This document shows positions 17,350 to 26,592 of a stretch of 49,397 bases of DNA, piece by piece. The first letter of the stretch is position 1. Each line of letters starts with the position of its first letter. The DNA lies in contig NZ_JABUZA010000035.1 of NCBI RefSeq assembly GCF_014897985.1, positions 1 to 49,397 of the forward strand, in the 5' to 3' direction. Made by a program: the position numbers and the translations under genes. This stretch comes from Halomonas colorata. GTDB taxonomy: Bacteria > Pseudomonadota > Gammaproteobacteria > Pseudomonadales > Halomonadaceae. A model generated the notes under the pieces. That model was not told the DNA's origin. It did not search any database and saw only the letters and a program-made list of their open reading frames with translations.

Positions 17350-18204
17350 CTATACGTTATAGGTATGGGTGATTCGCATGGAAAGGTCGATGGATTTAAT
17401 ATCCTTGGTCAGCGCACCGCTGGAAATACAGTCAACGCCCGTGTCGGCAATGGCTTTGAGCGTTGTAGCATCGACGTTGCCCGAGGCCTCAAGCGTTGCT
17501 CGCCCGCCGTTTAGCTCAACCGCGACATGCAAATCTTCAATGGCGAAATTATCCAGCATGATGATATCGGCGCCGGCCGCCAGGGCCTGGTCAAGCTCTT
17601 CGAAGGTCTCGACCTCAACTTCAACCGATAGATTAGCGGCCAGTGCTCGTGCCTGATTCACCGCCGCCTGAATGCCGCCACACGCCGCAATATGGTTCTC
17701 TTTGATCAGAAAAGCGTCCCACAGACCGATGCGATGATTGTGACCGCCACCACAGGTCACGGCATACTTCTGTGCCAAGCGCAGGCCAGGAAGCGTTTTA
17801 CGGGTATCGAGCAGGCGTACGCCGCTACCCTCGATTAAATCGACATTAGCGCGCGTAGCGGTCGCCGTAGCAGACAGGGTTTGCAGCATATTCAACGCTG
17901 CGCGCTCTCCGGTCAGCAGGCTGCGTGCAGGCCCTTCAAGCTCAAGAAAGCATTGTTCAGAATTTAGTGAATCGCTATCGGCTGCCAGCCAGCGCAGTGT
18001 GACTCGCTCATCTAATTGGTTGAAAATCTCATCCACCCAGGCCGTGCCACATAATACGCAAGCTTCACGGGTAATTACCTTCGCGGTCGCCCAATGATTC
18101 TCTGGGATAAGCTGTGCGGTAATATCGCCAGTGCCAACGTCTTCGGCTAGCAGGTGAGCCACGCCGGTGCGGATCTCTTCGGCAAGCGCAATTTGATCAT
18201 TCAT
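17350..18204 (-). CDS. nadC: Nicotinate-nucleotide pyrophosphorylase (carboxylating)
   Basis: NadC converts quinolinate and PRPP to nicotinate mononucleotide, the step after NadA. Typical motifs are present: [54 protein letters not shown] and [14 protein letters not shown], then ADIIMLDNF. From the ATG at 18204 the protein has 284 residues and the usual spacing to the first motif. Upstream TTG/ATG codons at 18231 and 18228 would add nine residues. It is divergent from ampD, an arrangement also known from E. coli. Confidence 0.95.
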   Translation of the reverse strand: MNDQIALAEEIRTGVAHLLAEDVGTGDITAQLIPENHWATAKVITREACVLCGTAWVDEIFNQLDERVTLRWLAADSDSLNSEQCFLELEGPARSLLTGERAALNMLQTLSATATATRANVDLIEGSGVRLLDTRKTLPGLRLAQKYAVTCGGGHNHRIGLWDAFLIKENHIAACGGIQAAVNQARALAANLSVEVEVETFEELDQALAAGADIIMLDNFAIEDLHVAVELNGGRATLEASGNVDATTLKAIADTGVDCISSGALTKDIKSIDLSMRITHTYNV

Positions 18205-18300
18205 AACGGTGAGTTCTCTGGGCAACATCAAGTGTGACCGGCATTATAGTAAAAGAGCGCAGTGAAAGAGAGCGCCAACGTAGAGGAGACCTTTCGAGTG

Positions 18301-18885
18301 ATGAATAACGAGATGACGGATGGCTGGTGGAAATACGCGCGAAAGGTCGAGTCGCCCAACTGCGATGAGCGCCCCGGCGATGAGGTGTCTTTGCTGGTAC
18401 TGCACGCGATTAGCCTACCGCCAGGGCAGTTTAGTGGTTCGGCGATTGAGGCACTGTTTACCAATCGGCTGGCAGTGGAGGATCACCCATTTTTTTCCGA
18501 AATCGCTCATCTATGTGTCTCAGCGCATTTGTTGATTCGTCGGGATGGCGAGTGTGTTCAGTTTGTAAATACAGATCAGCGCGCCTGGCACGCAGGGCGC
18601 TCACAGTGGTGGGATAATGGCTTAAAAGAACAGCGCCGGACGCTCAACGATTTTTCAGTAGGCATTGAGCTTGAAGGCGATGATATTACCCCGTTTACCA
18701 AGGCCCAATATCAAGCCTTGGTGAAGGCGACTGAATGGTTGATCGCCCGCTATCCGAGGCTAAACGCTTCGCGTATTACCAGCCATGCGTATGTTGCTCC
18801 ACTGCGCAAAACCGACCCCGGTCCGGCGTTTGATTGGGCATATTTTTACCAATTGTTGACCGCAAGAAGGCTTGATGCACTTTAA
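18301..18885 (+). CDS. ampD: 1,6-anhydro-N-acetylmuramyl-L-alanine amidase AmpD
   Basis: AmpD is a cytoplasmic zinc amidase that removes the peptide from anhydro-muropeptides during peptidoglycan recycling and thereby affects AmpR/AmpC signalling where present. The 194-residue protein follows E. coli AmpD closely: LLVLHAISLPPGQFSG (zinc His), HPFFSEIAHLCVSAHLLI, WHAGRSQW, NDFSVGIELEG, SHAYVAP (zinc His) and RKTDPGPAFDW (zinc Asp). GAGGAG (18283-18288) serves either GTG 18298 or ATG 18301. The partner ampE is not present; a 380-base gap and aceE follow. Confidence 0.94.
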   Translation: MNNEMTDGWWKYARKVESPNCDERPGDEVSLLVLHAISLPPGQFSGSAIEALFTNRLAVEDHPFFSEIAHLCVSAHLLIRRDGECVQFVNTDQRAWHAGRSQWWDNGLKEQRRTLNDFSVGIELEGDDITPFTKAQYQALVKATEWLIARYPRLNASRITSHAYVAPLRKTDPGPAFDWAYFYQLLTARRLDAL

Positions 18886-19034
18886 ATACCTATGTTAAGT
18901 CCTTCAACTATAAGAAAATAAAACGGTAGTTTAGCTACACTATTGATCGCCGGAGAATCTGGAAACAATTTTTGAAATTGCTTATGTTGCGGTGCAATAG
19001 TTTGTTTTCGATGGGCTTTTACGCTGTTCTGTAA

Positions 19035-19063
19035 TTGGCAGCGTGGCGACTTTGCGGTATCTT
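19035..19063 (+). promoter_or_regulatory. Candidate sigma-70 promoter of aceE-aceF
   Basis: TTGGCA (19035-19040), a 17-base spacer and TATCTT (19058-19063) lie about 205 bases before the aceE start. The rest of the 18886-19267 gap holds no gene. There is a dyad at 19098-19112 and a leader stem GCCCC (19207-19211) / GGGGC (19230-19234) enclosing the palindrome CCCACGTGGG. Confidence 0.45.
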
Positions 19064-19097
19064 CCTATATACAAAAGACTAACTTTTACGAAATTTG

Positions 19098-19112
19098 TGT
19101 AGCTTTACTACA
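19098..19112. promoter_or_regulatory. TGTAG-N5-CTACA dyad downstream of the aceE promoter candidate
   Basis: A perfect 5-bp inverted repeat with a 5-base centre, about 30 bases after the predicted transcription start. A half-site TGTAG recurs near 19123. This could be an operator; no pdhR-like regulator gene is nearby. Confidence 0.3.
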
Positions 19113-19267
19113 TTGAGTTCACTGTAGCTCATTGAATCTAGAGCAAAAAAGACTTAAGCGTTACCGCGCCAATGCTGTTCTGCGGTGGCCACCAATCATC
19201 GCAGCTGCCCCAAGCCCACGTGGGTTAGCGGGGCTCATGTCATTTATCGTCATTCGGAGAGACCTCT

Positions 19268-21943
19268 ATGAGTCTGGAGACAAGAGAAGATCTCGATCCG
19301 ATCGAAACCACGGAGTGGCTGGAATCCCTGGAATCGGTATTGGATCGTGAGGGCGAAGATCGCGCCCGTTACCTGATGACCCGCTTGGCGGATCGCTTAC
19401 GCCGTGACGGGATGAAGGTACCCTTCTCGGTGACAACCCCGCACCGCAATACGATTCCGCTTCATCGTGAAGCGCCGATGCCTGGTGATCTGTTTATGGA
19501 GCGGCGTATTCGCTCCTTAATCCGCTATAACGCGATCGCCCAGGTCATTCGTAATAACCGGGCAAACCCCGGGCTTGGCGGCCATATTGCAAGCTTCATG
19601 TCCTCTGCGACGCTTTATGATGTGGGCTTTAACCACTTCTTCCGCGCAGCGAAGGACGATTTCGCGGGCGACCTGATCTATATTCAGGGCCACGTCGCGC
19701 CAGGTATTTATGCGCGTTCCTTCCTGGAAGGCCGTCTGTCTGAAGAACAGATGGACAAGTTCCGTCAGGAAGTGGATGGCGACGGTCTGTCGTCCTACCC
19801 GCACCCGTGGCTGATGCCGGATTACTGGCAGTTCCCGACGGTTTCTATGGGGCTTGGTCCGATCCAGGCGATCTATCAGGCCCACGTGATGAAGTATCTG
19901 CATCATCGCGAAATGAAAAACATGTACGATCGTAAGATCTGGTGTTTCCTGGGCGATGGCGAGTGCGACGAGCCAGAATCCTTAGGCGCTATTTCGCTTG
20001 CTGGTCGTGAAAACCTGGATAACCTGATCTTCGTTATCAACTGCAACCTGCAGCGTCTGGACGGCCCGGTACGCGGTAACTCCCGCGTTATGGACGAGTT
20101 TGAAGGCGTCTTCCGCGGTGCTGGCTGGAACGTGATTAAAGTGGTTTGGGGCCGCCATTGGGATCCGCTGTTTGAGAAGGATAAGAAAGGTTTCCTTCAA
20201 AAACGTATGGACGAAGCAGTCGATGGTGAGTACCAGAACTACAAAGCCAACGGCGGTGCTTACACCCGTGAACACTTCTTTGGTAAATATCCTGAAACCG
20301 AAGAAATGGTTAAAGAGCTTTCCGATGAAGATATCTGGAAACTCAATCGCGGCGGCCACGACCCGTTCAAGGTATATGCGGCCTATCATGAAGCCGTCAA
20401 CTCCTCGAATGGTAAGCCAACGGTAATCCTTGCGCATACCGTTAAAGGTTACGGTATGGGGAGCGGCGATGGCGAAGCAGCCAACGAGGCGCACCAGGTG
20501 AAAAGCATGGAGTACGAAGCGCTGAAGAAATTCCGCGACCGCTTCGGTATTCCGCTTTCTGACGAGCAGCTCAAGGAAGTGCCGTACTACAAGCCGGAAG
20601 ATGATTCTCCCGAGCTCAAGTACATGCACCTGCAGCGTGAGCGCTTGAACGGTTACCTGCCAAGCCGCAAAAGTGACTTCGAAGCGCTGGAAATTCCCAC
20701 CCTTGAAGACAAGGTCTTTGCTTCGCAAATGGGTGGCTCGAAGGGCCGTGAAGTTTCTTCCACCATGTCGTTTGTACGCGTGCTTAACGGCTTGGTGAAA
20801 GATAAGAAACTTGGCAAGCAGGTGGTGCCGATTATTCCTGATGAGGCACGTACCTTCGGTATGGAAGGCATGTTCCGTCAGCTGGGTATCTATACCGCCG
20901 AAGGCCAGAAGTACGAGCCGATGGATAAAGGCCAGATCATGTACTACCGCGAGGACCAGAAAGGCCAGGTCCTTGAGGAAGGTATTACGGAAGCGGGCGC
21001 GATGTCGGCGTGGATGGCGGCGGCCACTTCCTACAGCAACAACGACGTCACGCTGCTGCCGTTCTATATCTACTACTCCATGTTTGGTTTCCAGCGTATT
21101 GGTGACTTGGCGTGGGCGGCAGGTGACCTGCAGGCGCGCGGCTTTATGGTAGGCGGCACCGCTGGGCGTACCACGCTTAACGGTGAAGGTTTGCAACACC
21201 AGGATGGTCACAGCTTGATCCAGGCGTCGACTATTCCTAACTGCCGCAGCTACGACCCGACTTACGGTCATGAAGTTGCCGTCATCGTTCAGGATGGCTT
21301 GAAGCGCATGTTCACTGATAAAGAGAACTGCTTCTACTATCTGACCGTTATGAACGAGAACTACGAGCATCCGGAGCTTGAGAACGTGCCGGTCGACGAT
21401 ATCGTCAAGGGTATGTACCTGCTGCGCGAGACCCAAGGTGACAAGGGTCGCGTTCAGTTGATGGGCTCCGGTACCATTTTGCGCGAAGTCGAAGCCGCCG
21501 CTGAGCTGCTCGAAAAAGATTGGGGCATTGGCGCTGACATTTGGAGCGTCACCAGCTTTAACGAACTACGTCGTGAAGCGTTGCTGCTTGAGCGTGAGTC
21601 CTTCCTGAACCCGGATGCTGAGGCGGCTACCAAGCCTCACGTTACGAAGTGCCTGGAAGGCCGCGATGGCCCGATCATTGCCTCGACTGACTACATGAAG
21701 CTCTACGCGGATCAGGTTCGTGCATGGGTGCCAGGCGACTATACTGTCTTAGGTACCGATGGCTTTGGACGTTCGGACACGCGCGAGAAGCTTCGTTACT
21801 TCTTCGAAGTAGATCGTTACTTCGTCACCGTTGCCGCTCTGCGTGCGCTGGCGGAACGTGGCGAAATTGAGCGTAAGCACGTTGGCGAAGCCCTGAAGAA
21901 ATATGGTATTGACGCCAACAAACCGAACCCGCTGACTAGCTAA
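19268..21943 (+). CDS. aceE: Pyruvate dehydrogenase E1 component (homodimeric)
   Basis: AceE decarboxylates pyruvate with thiamine diphosphate and passes the acetyl group to the lipoyl domains of AceF. The 891-residue length matches the E. coli-type homodimeric E1 (887). Visible signatures include GLGGHIASFMSSATLYDVGF, the ThDP-binding GDGECDEPES with a following NCNLQRLDGPVRGN, HTVKGYGMG, and DEARTFGMEGMFRQLGIY. GGAGAG seven bases before the ATG fixes the start. aceF follows 59 bases downstream with a hairpin between. No pdhR precedes it, unlike in E. coli. Confidence 0.98.
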   Translation: MSLETREDLDPIETTEWLESLESVLDREGEDRARYLMTRLADRLRRDGMKVPFSVTTPHRNTIPLHREAPMPGDLFMERRIRSLIRYNAIAQVIRNNRANPGLGGHIASFMSSATLYDVGFNHFFRAAKDDFAGDLIYIQGHVAPGIYARSFLEGRLSEEQMDKFRQEVDGDGLSSYPHPWLMPDYWQFPTVSMGLGPIQAIYQAHVMKYLHHREMKNMYDRKIWCFLGDGECDEPESLGAISLAGRENLDNLIFVINCNLQRLDGPVRGNSRVMDEFEGVFRGAGWNVIKVVWGRHWDPLFEKDKKGFLQKRMDEAVDGEYQNYKANGGAYTREHFFGKYPETEEMVKELSDEDIWKLNRGGHDPFKVYAAYHEAVNSSNGKPTVILAHTVKGYGMGSGDGEAANEAHQVKSMEYEALKKFRDRFGIPLSDEQLKEVPYYKPEDDSPELKYMHLQRERLNGYLPSRKSDFEALEIPTLEDKVFASQMGGSKGREVSSTMSFVRVLNGLVKDKKLGKQVVPIIPDEARTFGMEGMFRQLGIYTAEGQKYEPMDKGQIMYYREDQKGQVLEEGITEAGAMSAWMAAATSYSNNDVTLLPFYIYYSMFGFQRIGDLAWAAGDLQARGFMVGGTAGRTTLNGEGLQHQDGHSLIQASTIPNCRSYDPTYGHEVAVIVQDGLKRMFTDKENCFYYLTVMNENYEHPELENVPVDDIVKGMYLLRETQGDKGRVQLMGSGTILREVEAAAELLEKDWGIGADIWSVTSFNELRREALLLERESFLNPDAEAATKPHVTKCLEGRDGPIIASTDYMKLYADQVRAWVPGDYTVLGTDGFGRSDTREKLRYFFEVDRYFVTVAALRALAERGEIERKHVGEALKKYGIDANKPNPLTS

Positions 21944-21951
21944 ACCGCTGC

Positions 21952-21974
21952 CCGGCGGGTTAAGTACCCGCCGG
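21952..21974 (+). other. Intercistronic hairpin between aceE and aceF
   Basis: A perfect 9-bp stem CCGGCGGGT/ACCCGCCGG with a TAAGT loop, starting 8 bases after the aceE stop. No T-run follows. It is likely an mRNA stability or partial attenuation element setting the E1:E2 ratio. Confidence 0.6.
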
Positions 21975-22002
21975 CTCGATCCGATTTGGAAGGAGCGCGA
22001 CC

Positions 22003-24066
22003 TTGAGTAGCGAAATCATCAAAGTGCCCGACATCGGCGGTAGCGAAGGTGTCGAAATCATCGAGATCGCGGTGTCGGAAGGCGACGTCATTGCAGCGGA
22101 AGACACCCTGATCACGCTGGAGTCCGATAAAGCCAGCATGGACATTCCTGCCCCGAAGGGCGGCAAAGTCATCAAAGTGCTGGTGAAGGAAGGCGATACC
22201 GTTTCCGAAGGCGACGATATCGTTGAGCTGGAAGCTGAAGGCGGCGGCGATGCCGAGGAAGAGGACGACAAGCAAGCGTCTGAACCCGAGCAGAAAGAAG
22301 CCCCGGCGGCGGAAGAGAAGCCCAAGACCGAGCAGAAAAGTGCCAAGAAATCCGGCGGTAAGCAGACCGTGGATATCAAGGTGCCCGACCTTGGCGGCTC
22401 TGATAACGTTGAAATCATTGAAGTCGCCGTTAGTGAAGGCGATAGTATCGACGCTGAAGATACGCTGATCACCCTGGAGTCCGATAAAGCCTCCATGGAT
22501 GTACCGAGCCCGCATACCGGTAAAATTGTCGCGTTTACGGTAAAAGAAGGCGATACGGTTTCCGAAGGCGATGTTATCGGCCAGATGGAAATCGAGGGTG
22601 AAGGCGACGGTGACGCTGAAGACGCAAGCGAATCTACTGACGCGCCGCAAAGTGCCGAGGATTCCAACGTATCCGACGACCTTGAAGCAGCTTCCGAGAC
22701 CGCCGAGGAAGAAGGCAACAGCACTGAATCTGAAAGTGCTGAACCAGAACGCAAGGAAGTTCGTGTTCCGGATATTTCAGGCTCCACCGACGTACCGATT
22801 ATCGAGATTGGTGTCGCGGTAGGCGATGAAATCAACGAAGAAGATGCGTTGATTACGCTTGAATCTGACAAAGCCTCCATGGACGTACCCAGCCCCTATA
22901 AAGGTAAGCTCGTCGAGCTGACCGTTAAAGAGGGTGACACCGTTTCTGAAGGCGATGTGATTGGCTATATCGAAGTCGCTGGTGCTAAAAAAGCCGCTTC
23001 CAAGCCTGCGCCGAAAAAATCAGCTTCCGAAAAGCCAGCTGAAAAGGGCGCTGCAAAGCCAGATTCTTCTAAACAGAGCGGATCAGCAGGTACGCCTAGC
23101 CCTGAAGCGCAGATGGCCGCGCACAAGCCACGTGATGGCAAGTTGGTACACGCTGGCCCAGCCGTGCGTATGCTGGCGCGTGAGCTTGGCGTCGATATCG
23201 GTCTGGTCAAGCCCAGTGGGCCTAAAGAGCGCGTGCTGAAAGAGGACGTGCAGGCTTATGTGAAGCAAGTCATTGCTAATCAGGGCAAGGCGCAGGCCTC
23301 CGGCGGAGCAGCAACCGCTACGGGTGGTGCGGGTATTCCGCCGATTCCGGAAGTCGATTTCAGCCAGTTCGGTGAAGTCGAAGAGAAGCCGATGGGTCGC
23401 CTGCTTAAAATGGGCGCAACCAATTTGCATCGCAGCTGGCTTAACGTGCCTCACGTTACTCAGTTTGACGAAGCGGATATCACTGAGCTTGAGAACTTCC
23501 GTAAGTCGATGAAGGCGGAAGCCGAAGCCCAGGGTGCCAAGCTCACGCCGCTGCCGTTCCTGGTTAAGGCCTGTGCGTTTGCGCTGCGTAAATTCCCGCA
23601 GTTCAATGTCAGTCTGAAAGGCGATGGCGAAACGCTGGTATGGAAGAACTACGTCCATATCGGTATTGCGGTGGATACGCCCGATGGCTTGATGGTGCCG
23701 GTGCTGCGCGATGCCGACAAGAAATCCTTGATAGAGATTGCCAAGGATATGGCGGAGCTGGGTAAGAAAGCACAAACCAAAAAGCTCAAGCGTGAAGAAA
23801 TGACCGGCGGCTGTTTCACTATTTCGAGCCTGGGCTCGATTGGTGGTACCGCCTTTACGCCGATCGTGAACGCGCCGGAAGTGGCCATTCTTGGGGTTTC
23901 CAAAGCGCAGATGAAGCCCGTGTGGGATGGTAATGCCTTCCAGCCGCGCTTGATGATGCCGCTGTCGCTTTCCTATGACCACCGTGCCATTAACGGGGCT
24001 GATGCAGCACGCTTCACCGCGTTCCTGGCAGATGTACTGACCGATATCCGCCGTCTGCTCCTGTAA
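22003..24066 (+). CDS. aceF: Pyruvate dehydrogenase E2, dihydrolipoamide acetyltransferase with three lipoyl domains
   Basis: AceF forms the core of the PDH complex and moves acetyl groups to CoA. Three N-terminal lipoyl domains each carry ESDKASMD, with lipoylated lysines at about K43, K162 and K290, separated by acidic and Lys/Ala/Pro-rich linkers. The peripheral subunit-binding domain (VHAGPAVRMLARELGVDIG) lies near 375-415. The catalytic domain ends in YDHRAINGADAARF, with active-site H660. Translation starts at TTG, with AAGGAG seven bases upstream and no better ATG. Length is 687. The lpd (E3) gene is not in the window. Confidence 0.97.
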   Translation: MSSEIIKVPDIGGSEGVEIIEIAVSEGDVIAAEDTLITLESDKASMDIPAPKGGKVIKVLVKEGDTVSEGDDIVELEAEGGGDAEEEDDKQASEPEQKEAPAAEEKPKTEQKSAKKSGGKQTVDIKVPDLGGSDNVEIIEVAVSEGDSIDAEDTLITLESDKASMDVPSPHTGKIVAFTVKEGDTVSEGDVIGQMEIEGEGDGDAEDASESTDAPQSAEDSNVSDDLEAASETAEEEGNSTESESAEPERKEVRVPDISGSTDVPIIEIGVAVGDEINEEDALITLESDKASMDVPSPYKGKLVELTVKEGDTVSEGDVIGYIEVAGAKKAASKPAPKKSASEKPAEKGAAKPDSSKQSGSAGTPSPEAQMAAHKPRDGKLVHAGPAVRMLARELGVDIGLVKPSGPKERVLKEDVQAYVKQVIANQGKAQASGGAATATGGAGIPPIPEVDFSQFGEVEEKPMGRLLKMGATNLHRSWLNVPHVTQFDEADITELENFRKSMKAEAEAQGAKLTPLPFLVKACAFALRKFPQFNVSLKGDGETLVWKNYVHIGIAVDTPDGLMVPVLRDADKKSLIEIAKDMAELGKKAQTKKLKREEMTGGCFTISSLGSIGGTAFTPIVNAPEVAILGVSKAQMKPVWDGNAFQPRLMMPLSLSYDHRAINGADAARFTAFLADVLTDIRRLLL

Positions 24067-24105
24067 TGTAGTTAATGGAGTGAGCGGGAATTGATACGGT
24101 TTACC

Positions 24106-24133
24106 AAGCGGCGCCCAGCGATGGGCGCCGCTT
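24106..24133 (+). terminator. Hairpin after aceF, probable terminator
   Basis: A perfect 12-bp stem AAGCGGCGCCCA/TGGGCGCCGCTT with a GCGA loop, 40 bases after the aceF stop. The tail (GCGTTTA) is only weakly T-rich. Confidence 0.65.
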
Positions 24134-24138
24134 GCGTT

Positions 24139-24190
24139 TAGGCTTTGTACGAAAAATTATCGGTATCGGCTGACGTTTCGTACAACCCCT
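24139..24190. repeat. Short (52-bp) copy of a dispersed palindromic repeat
   Basis: The left end (TAGGCTTTGTACGAAAA) matches the left terminus of the 145-bp element at 32196-32340 in 16 of 17 positions. TTGTACGAAA and TTTCGTACAA are perfect inverted termini around a short unrelated centre. It looks like an internally deleted member of the same family. It follows directly on the aceF hairpin. Confidence 0.65.
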
Positions 24191-24325
24191 GATGCCTTAA
24201 TAAGAGTGACCAAAGTAGCAGACAGACATCACTTATCTGTTTTATTTAAAAAAAACTCAGAAAAATGCCCCTCTCAGGCTTTTGGGGAGTTGTGCCGCCT
24301 GAGTGGCGCGGTTATTGTCGGTTAA

Positions 24326-25018
<693 letters not shown>

Positions 25019-25041
25019 TTATACCTTGTGTAAGCAGTTAC

Positions 25042-25068
25042 CGATGGCCCGCCTAACGCGGGCCATCG
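25042..25068 (+). terminator. Hairpin after adk
   Basis: A perfect 11-bp stem CGATGGCCCGC/GCGGGCCATCG with a 5-base loop, 23 bases after the stop. There is no T-run, so termination efficiency is uncertain. Confidence 0.5.
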
Positions 25069-25099
25069 TCGTATGGGTGCACTGTCGTATGGGTGCACT
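25068..25099 (+). repeat. Perfect 16-bp tandem duplication before tsaB
   Basis: GTCGTATGGGTGCACT occurs twice without a gap (25068-25083 and 25084-25099). It begins at the foot of the adk hairpin and runs into the tsaB promoter candidate. Confidence 0.95.
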
Positions 25100-25110
25100 A
25101 AAGGTATAAT
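25082..25110 (+). promoter_or_regulatory. Candidate tsaB-rsmJ promoter
   Basis: A consensus TATAAT (25105-25110) lies 33 bases before the tsaB ATG. The -35 position 17 bases upstream reads CTGTCG, a poor match, and falls inside the tandem repeat. Confidence 0.5.
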
Positions 25111-25142
25111 GCCTGGATACTTATCACGAGTGCTGAATCGCT

Positions 25143-25841
25143 ATGTCGTTACACCTTCTTGCGCTAGACGCCTCATCAAGCGCCTGCTCGGTAGCGCTGC
25201 TACGCCAGAATGGCGAAACTCACGAGTGCCTAGCGCGCTACGAGATGACGCCACGCGCGCATACCCGGCGACTCATGCCCATGGTGGATGAGCTGTTGGC
25301 AGAAGCGCAGATCACCCCGGCGGCACTTGATGCCATTGCCTTTGGGCAGGGGCCTGGGTCGTTCACCGGCTTAAGAATCGCCACAGGTACGGCGCAGGGA
25401 CTGGCCTTTGGCCTTGATCGCCCGTTACTAGGTGTATCTACACTGAAAGCTCTGGCCTTGCAGGCACATCGGCGTTTTCACCTGCGCTACGTTGTGACGG
25501 CGTTGGACGCGCGGATGGGAGAAATCTACGCTGCTACCTGGCACTGCCTGAACGACACCGTTAGCCTTGAGCGCGCCGAGGCAGTACTGCCGCCCGAAGC
25601 GTTTTATCTGCCCGAAGACGAAACCGACTGGGTTGGGGTAGGATCAGGCTTTACCCTATGGGAGCGTTTTGCGGCCACGGTACAAGTACGCATGTCCCAG
25701 CACCTTGTTGATCTGGAGCCACGGGCTGAAGAAATGGCCTGGCTCGGCGCGGAAGATTTAGCGGCAGGTCTTGGGCAACCTGCTCATCTGGCCCAGCCGG
25801 TCTATCTGCGTAACAACGTTGCCTGGAAAAAGCCGGCATGA
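25143..25841 (+). CDS. tsaB: tRNA threonylcarbamoyladenosine biosynthesis protein TsaB
   Basis: TsaB is the catalytically inactive partner of TsaD in t6A37 synthesis on ANN-decoding tRNAs. The 232-residue ASKHA-fold protein shows [48 protein letters not shown] and [13 protein letters not shown], all typical of the YeaZ family. The start is the ATG 33 bases after a TATAAT box. It overlaps rsmJ by ATGA. Functionally it prepares the t6A that TrmO further methylates. Confidence 0.95.
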   Translation: MSLHLLALDASSSACSVALLRQNGETHECLARYEMTPRAHTRRLMPMVDELLAEAQITPAALDAIAFGQGPGSFTGLRIATGTAQGLAFGLDRPLLGVSTLKALALQAHRRFHLRYVVTALDARMGEIYAATWHCLNDTVSLERAEAVLPPEAFYLPEDETDWVGVGSGFTLWERFAATVQVRMSQHLVDLEPRAEEMAWLGAEDLAAGLGQPAHLAQPVYLRNNVAWKKPA

Positions 25842-26545
25842 GCCTGTCTGAAACGGCCGTACTGCCCGAAGGGCTTAGGTTGGTGTATGACGAGGGCCGC
25901 TTGGTGCTGGCGGGGGATGAAAAGCTTTACGGTAAGCCGTTAAGCGTTGACTTTGCTGCGGGCAAAGCTGCCCATCGCCGCCAATTCGGGGGCGGCCGAG
26001 GTCAACTGGTGGCCAAGGCCTGCGGGTTAGCGAAAGGCGTGACGCCAAGCATTGTCGATGCCACCGCAGGACTTGGCCGGGACGCCTTTGTGCTGGCAAG
26101 CCTGGGTGCTTGTGTACTGTTGATCGAGCGAGTCGAAGCGATTGCCGCGCTGCTGGAAGACGGCCTGAGACGGGCCGCCAAAGCGCCGGCAATCGCTGAG
26201 ATAGTGGCGCGCATGACGCTGCGACATGGCGATGCCGTAGCGTCGCTTGAAACCCTGATTGAGGGTGCCGCGTTTGACCCCCAGGTGATTCATCTGGACC
26301 CGATGTTTCCGCATCGCGAGAAATCCGCGCTGGTCAAAAAAGACATGCGCCTGTTTCGTGAGCTGGCGGGCGATGATGATGATGCCCCCCGATTGCTGGA
26401 AGCCGCACTCGATGTCGCGACGCATCGAGTGGTGGTAAAGCGTCCCCGTAAAGCCCCGCCCATCGAGGGGCCTGCGCCTCAGCATGTGCTGGAAGGCAAG
26501 ACCAGCCGGTACGATTTGTATGTCAAACAGTCGCTGCATCGTTAG
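25838..26545 (+). CDS. rsmJ: 16S rRNA (guanine(1516)-N(2))-methyltransferase RsmJ
   Basis: RsmJ methylates G1516 of 16S rRNA using S-adenosylmethionine. The 235-residue protein shows the YhiQ-family Rossmann motif [20 protein letters not shown], the acidic [18 protein letters not shown] region, [20 protein letters not shown] and the C-terminal [14 protein letters not shown]. It overlaps tsaB by four bases and is therefore probably translationally coupled to it. Length is close to the E. coli enzyme (250). Confidence 0.93.
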   Translation: MSLSETAVLPEGLRLVYDEGRLVLAGDEKLYGKPLSVDFAAGKAAHRRQFGGGRGQLVAKACGLAKGVTPSIVDATAGLGRDAFVLASLGACVLLIERVEAIAALLEDGLRRAAKAPAIAEIVARMTLRHGDAVASLETLIEGAAFDPQVIHLDPMFPHREKSALVKKDMRLFRELAGDDDDAPRLLEAALDVATHRVVVKRPRKAPPIEGPAPQHVLEGKTSRYDLYVKQSLHR

Positions 26546-26592
26546 ACTGATGTGCATTGCTGATCAAGGACGCCCATAAGGAGCAGGACACT

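Noticed and set aside
19132..19350. Short plus-strand frame overlapping the aceE start
   Set aside because: It lacks a ribosome-binding site and runs out of frame into aceE, whose start is well supported.
19982..21436. 484-codon minus-strand frame within aceE
   Set aside because: aceE is unmistakable in the plus frame; the antisense frame results from codon bias in GC-rich DNA and resembles no protein family.
21940..22880. Two long minus-strand frames opposite the lipoyl domains of aceF
   Set aside because: They mirror the three repeated lipoyl-domain sequences and have low-complexity Ser- or Phe-rich translations.
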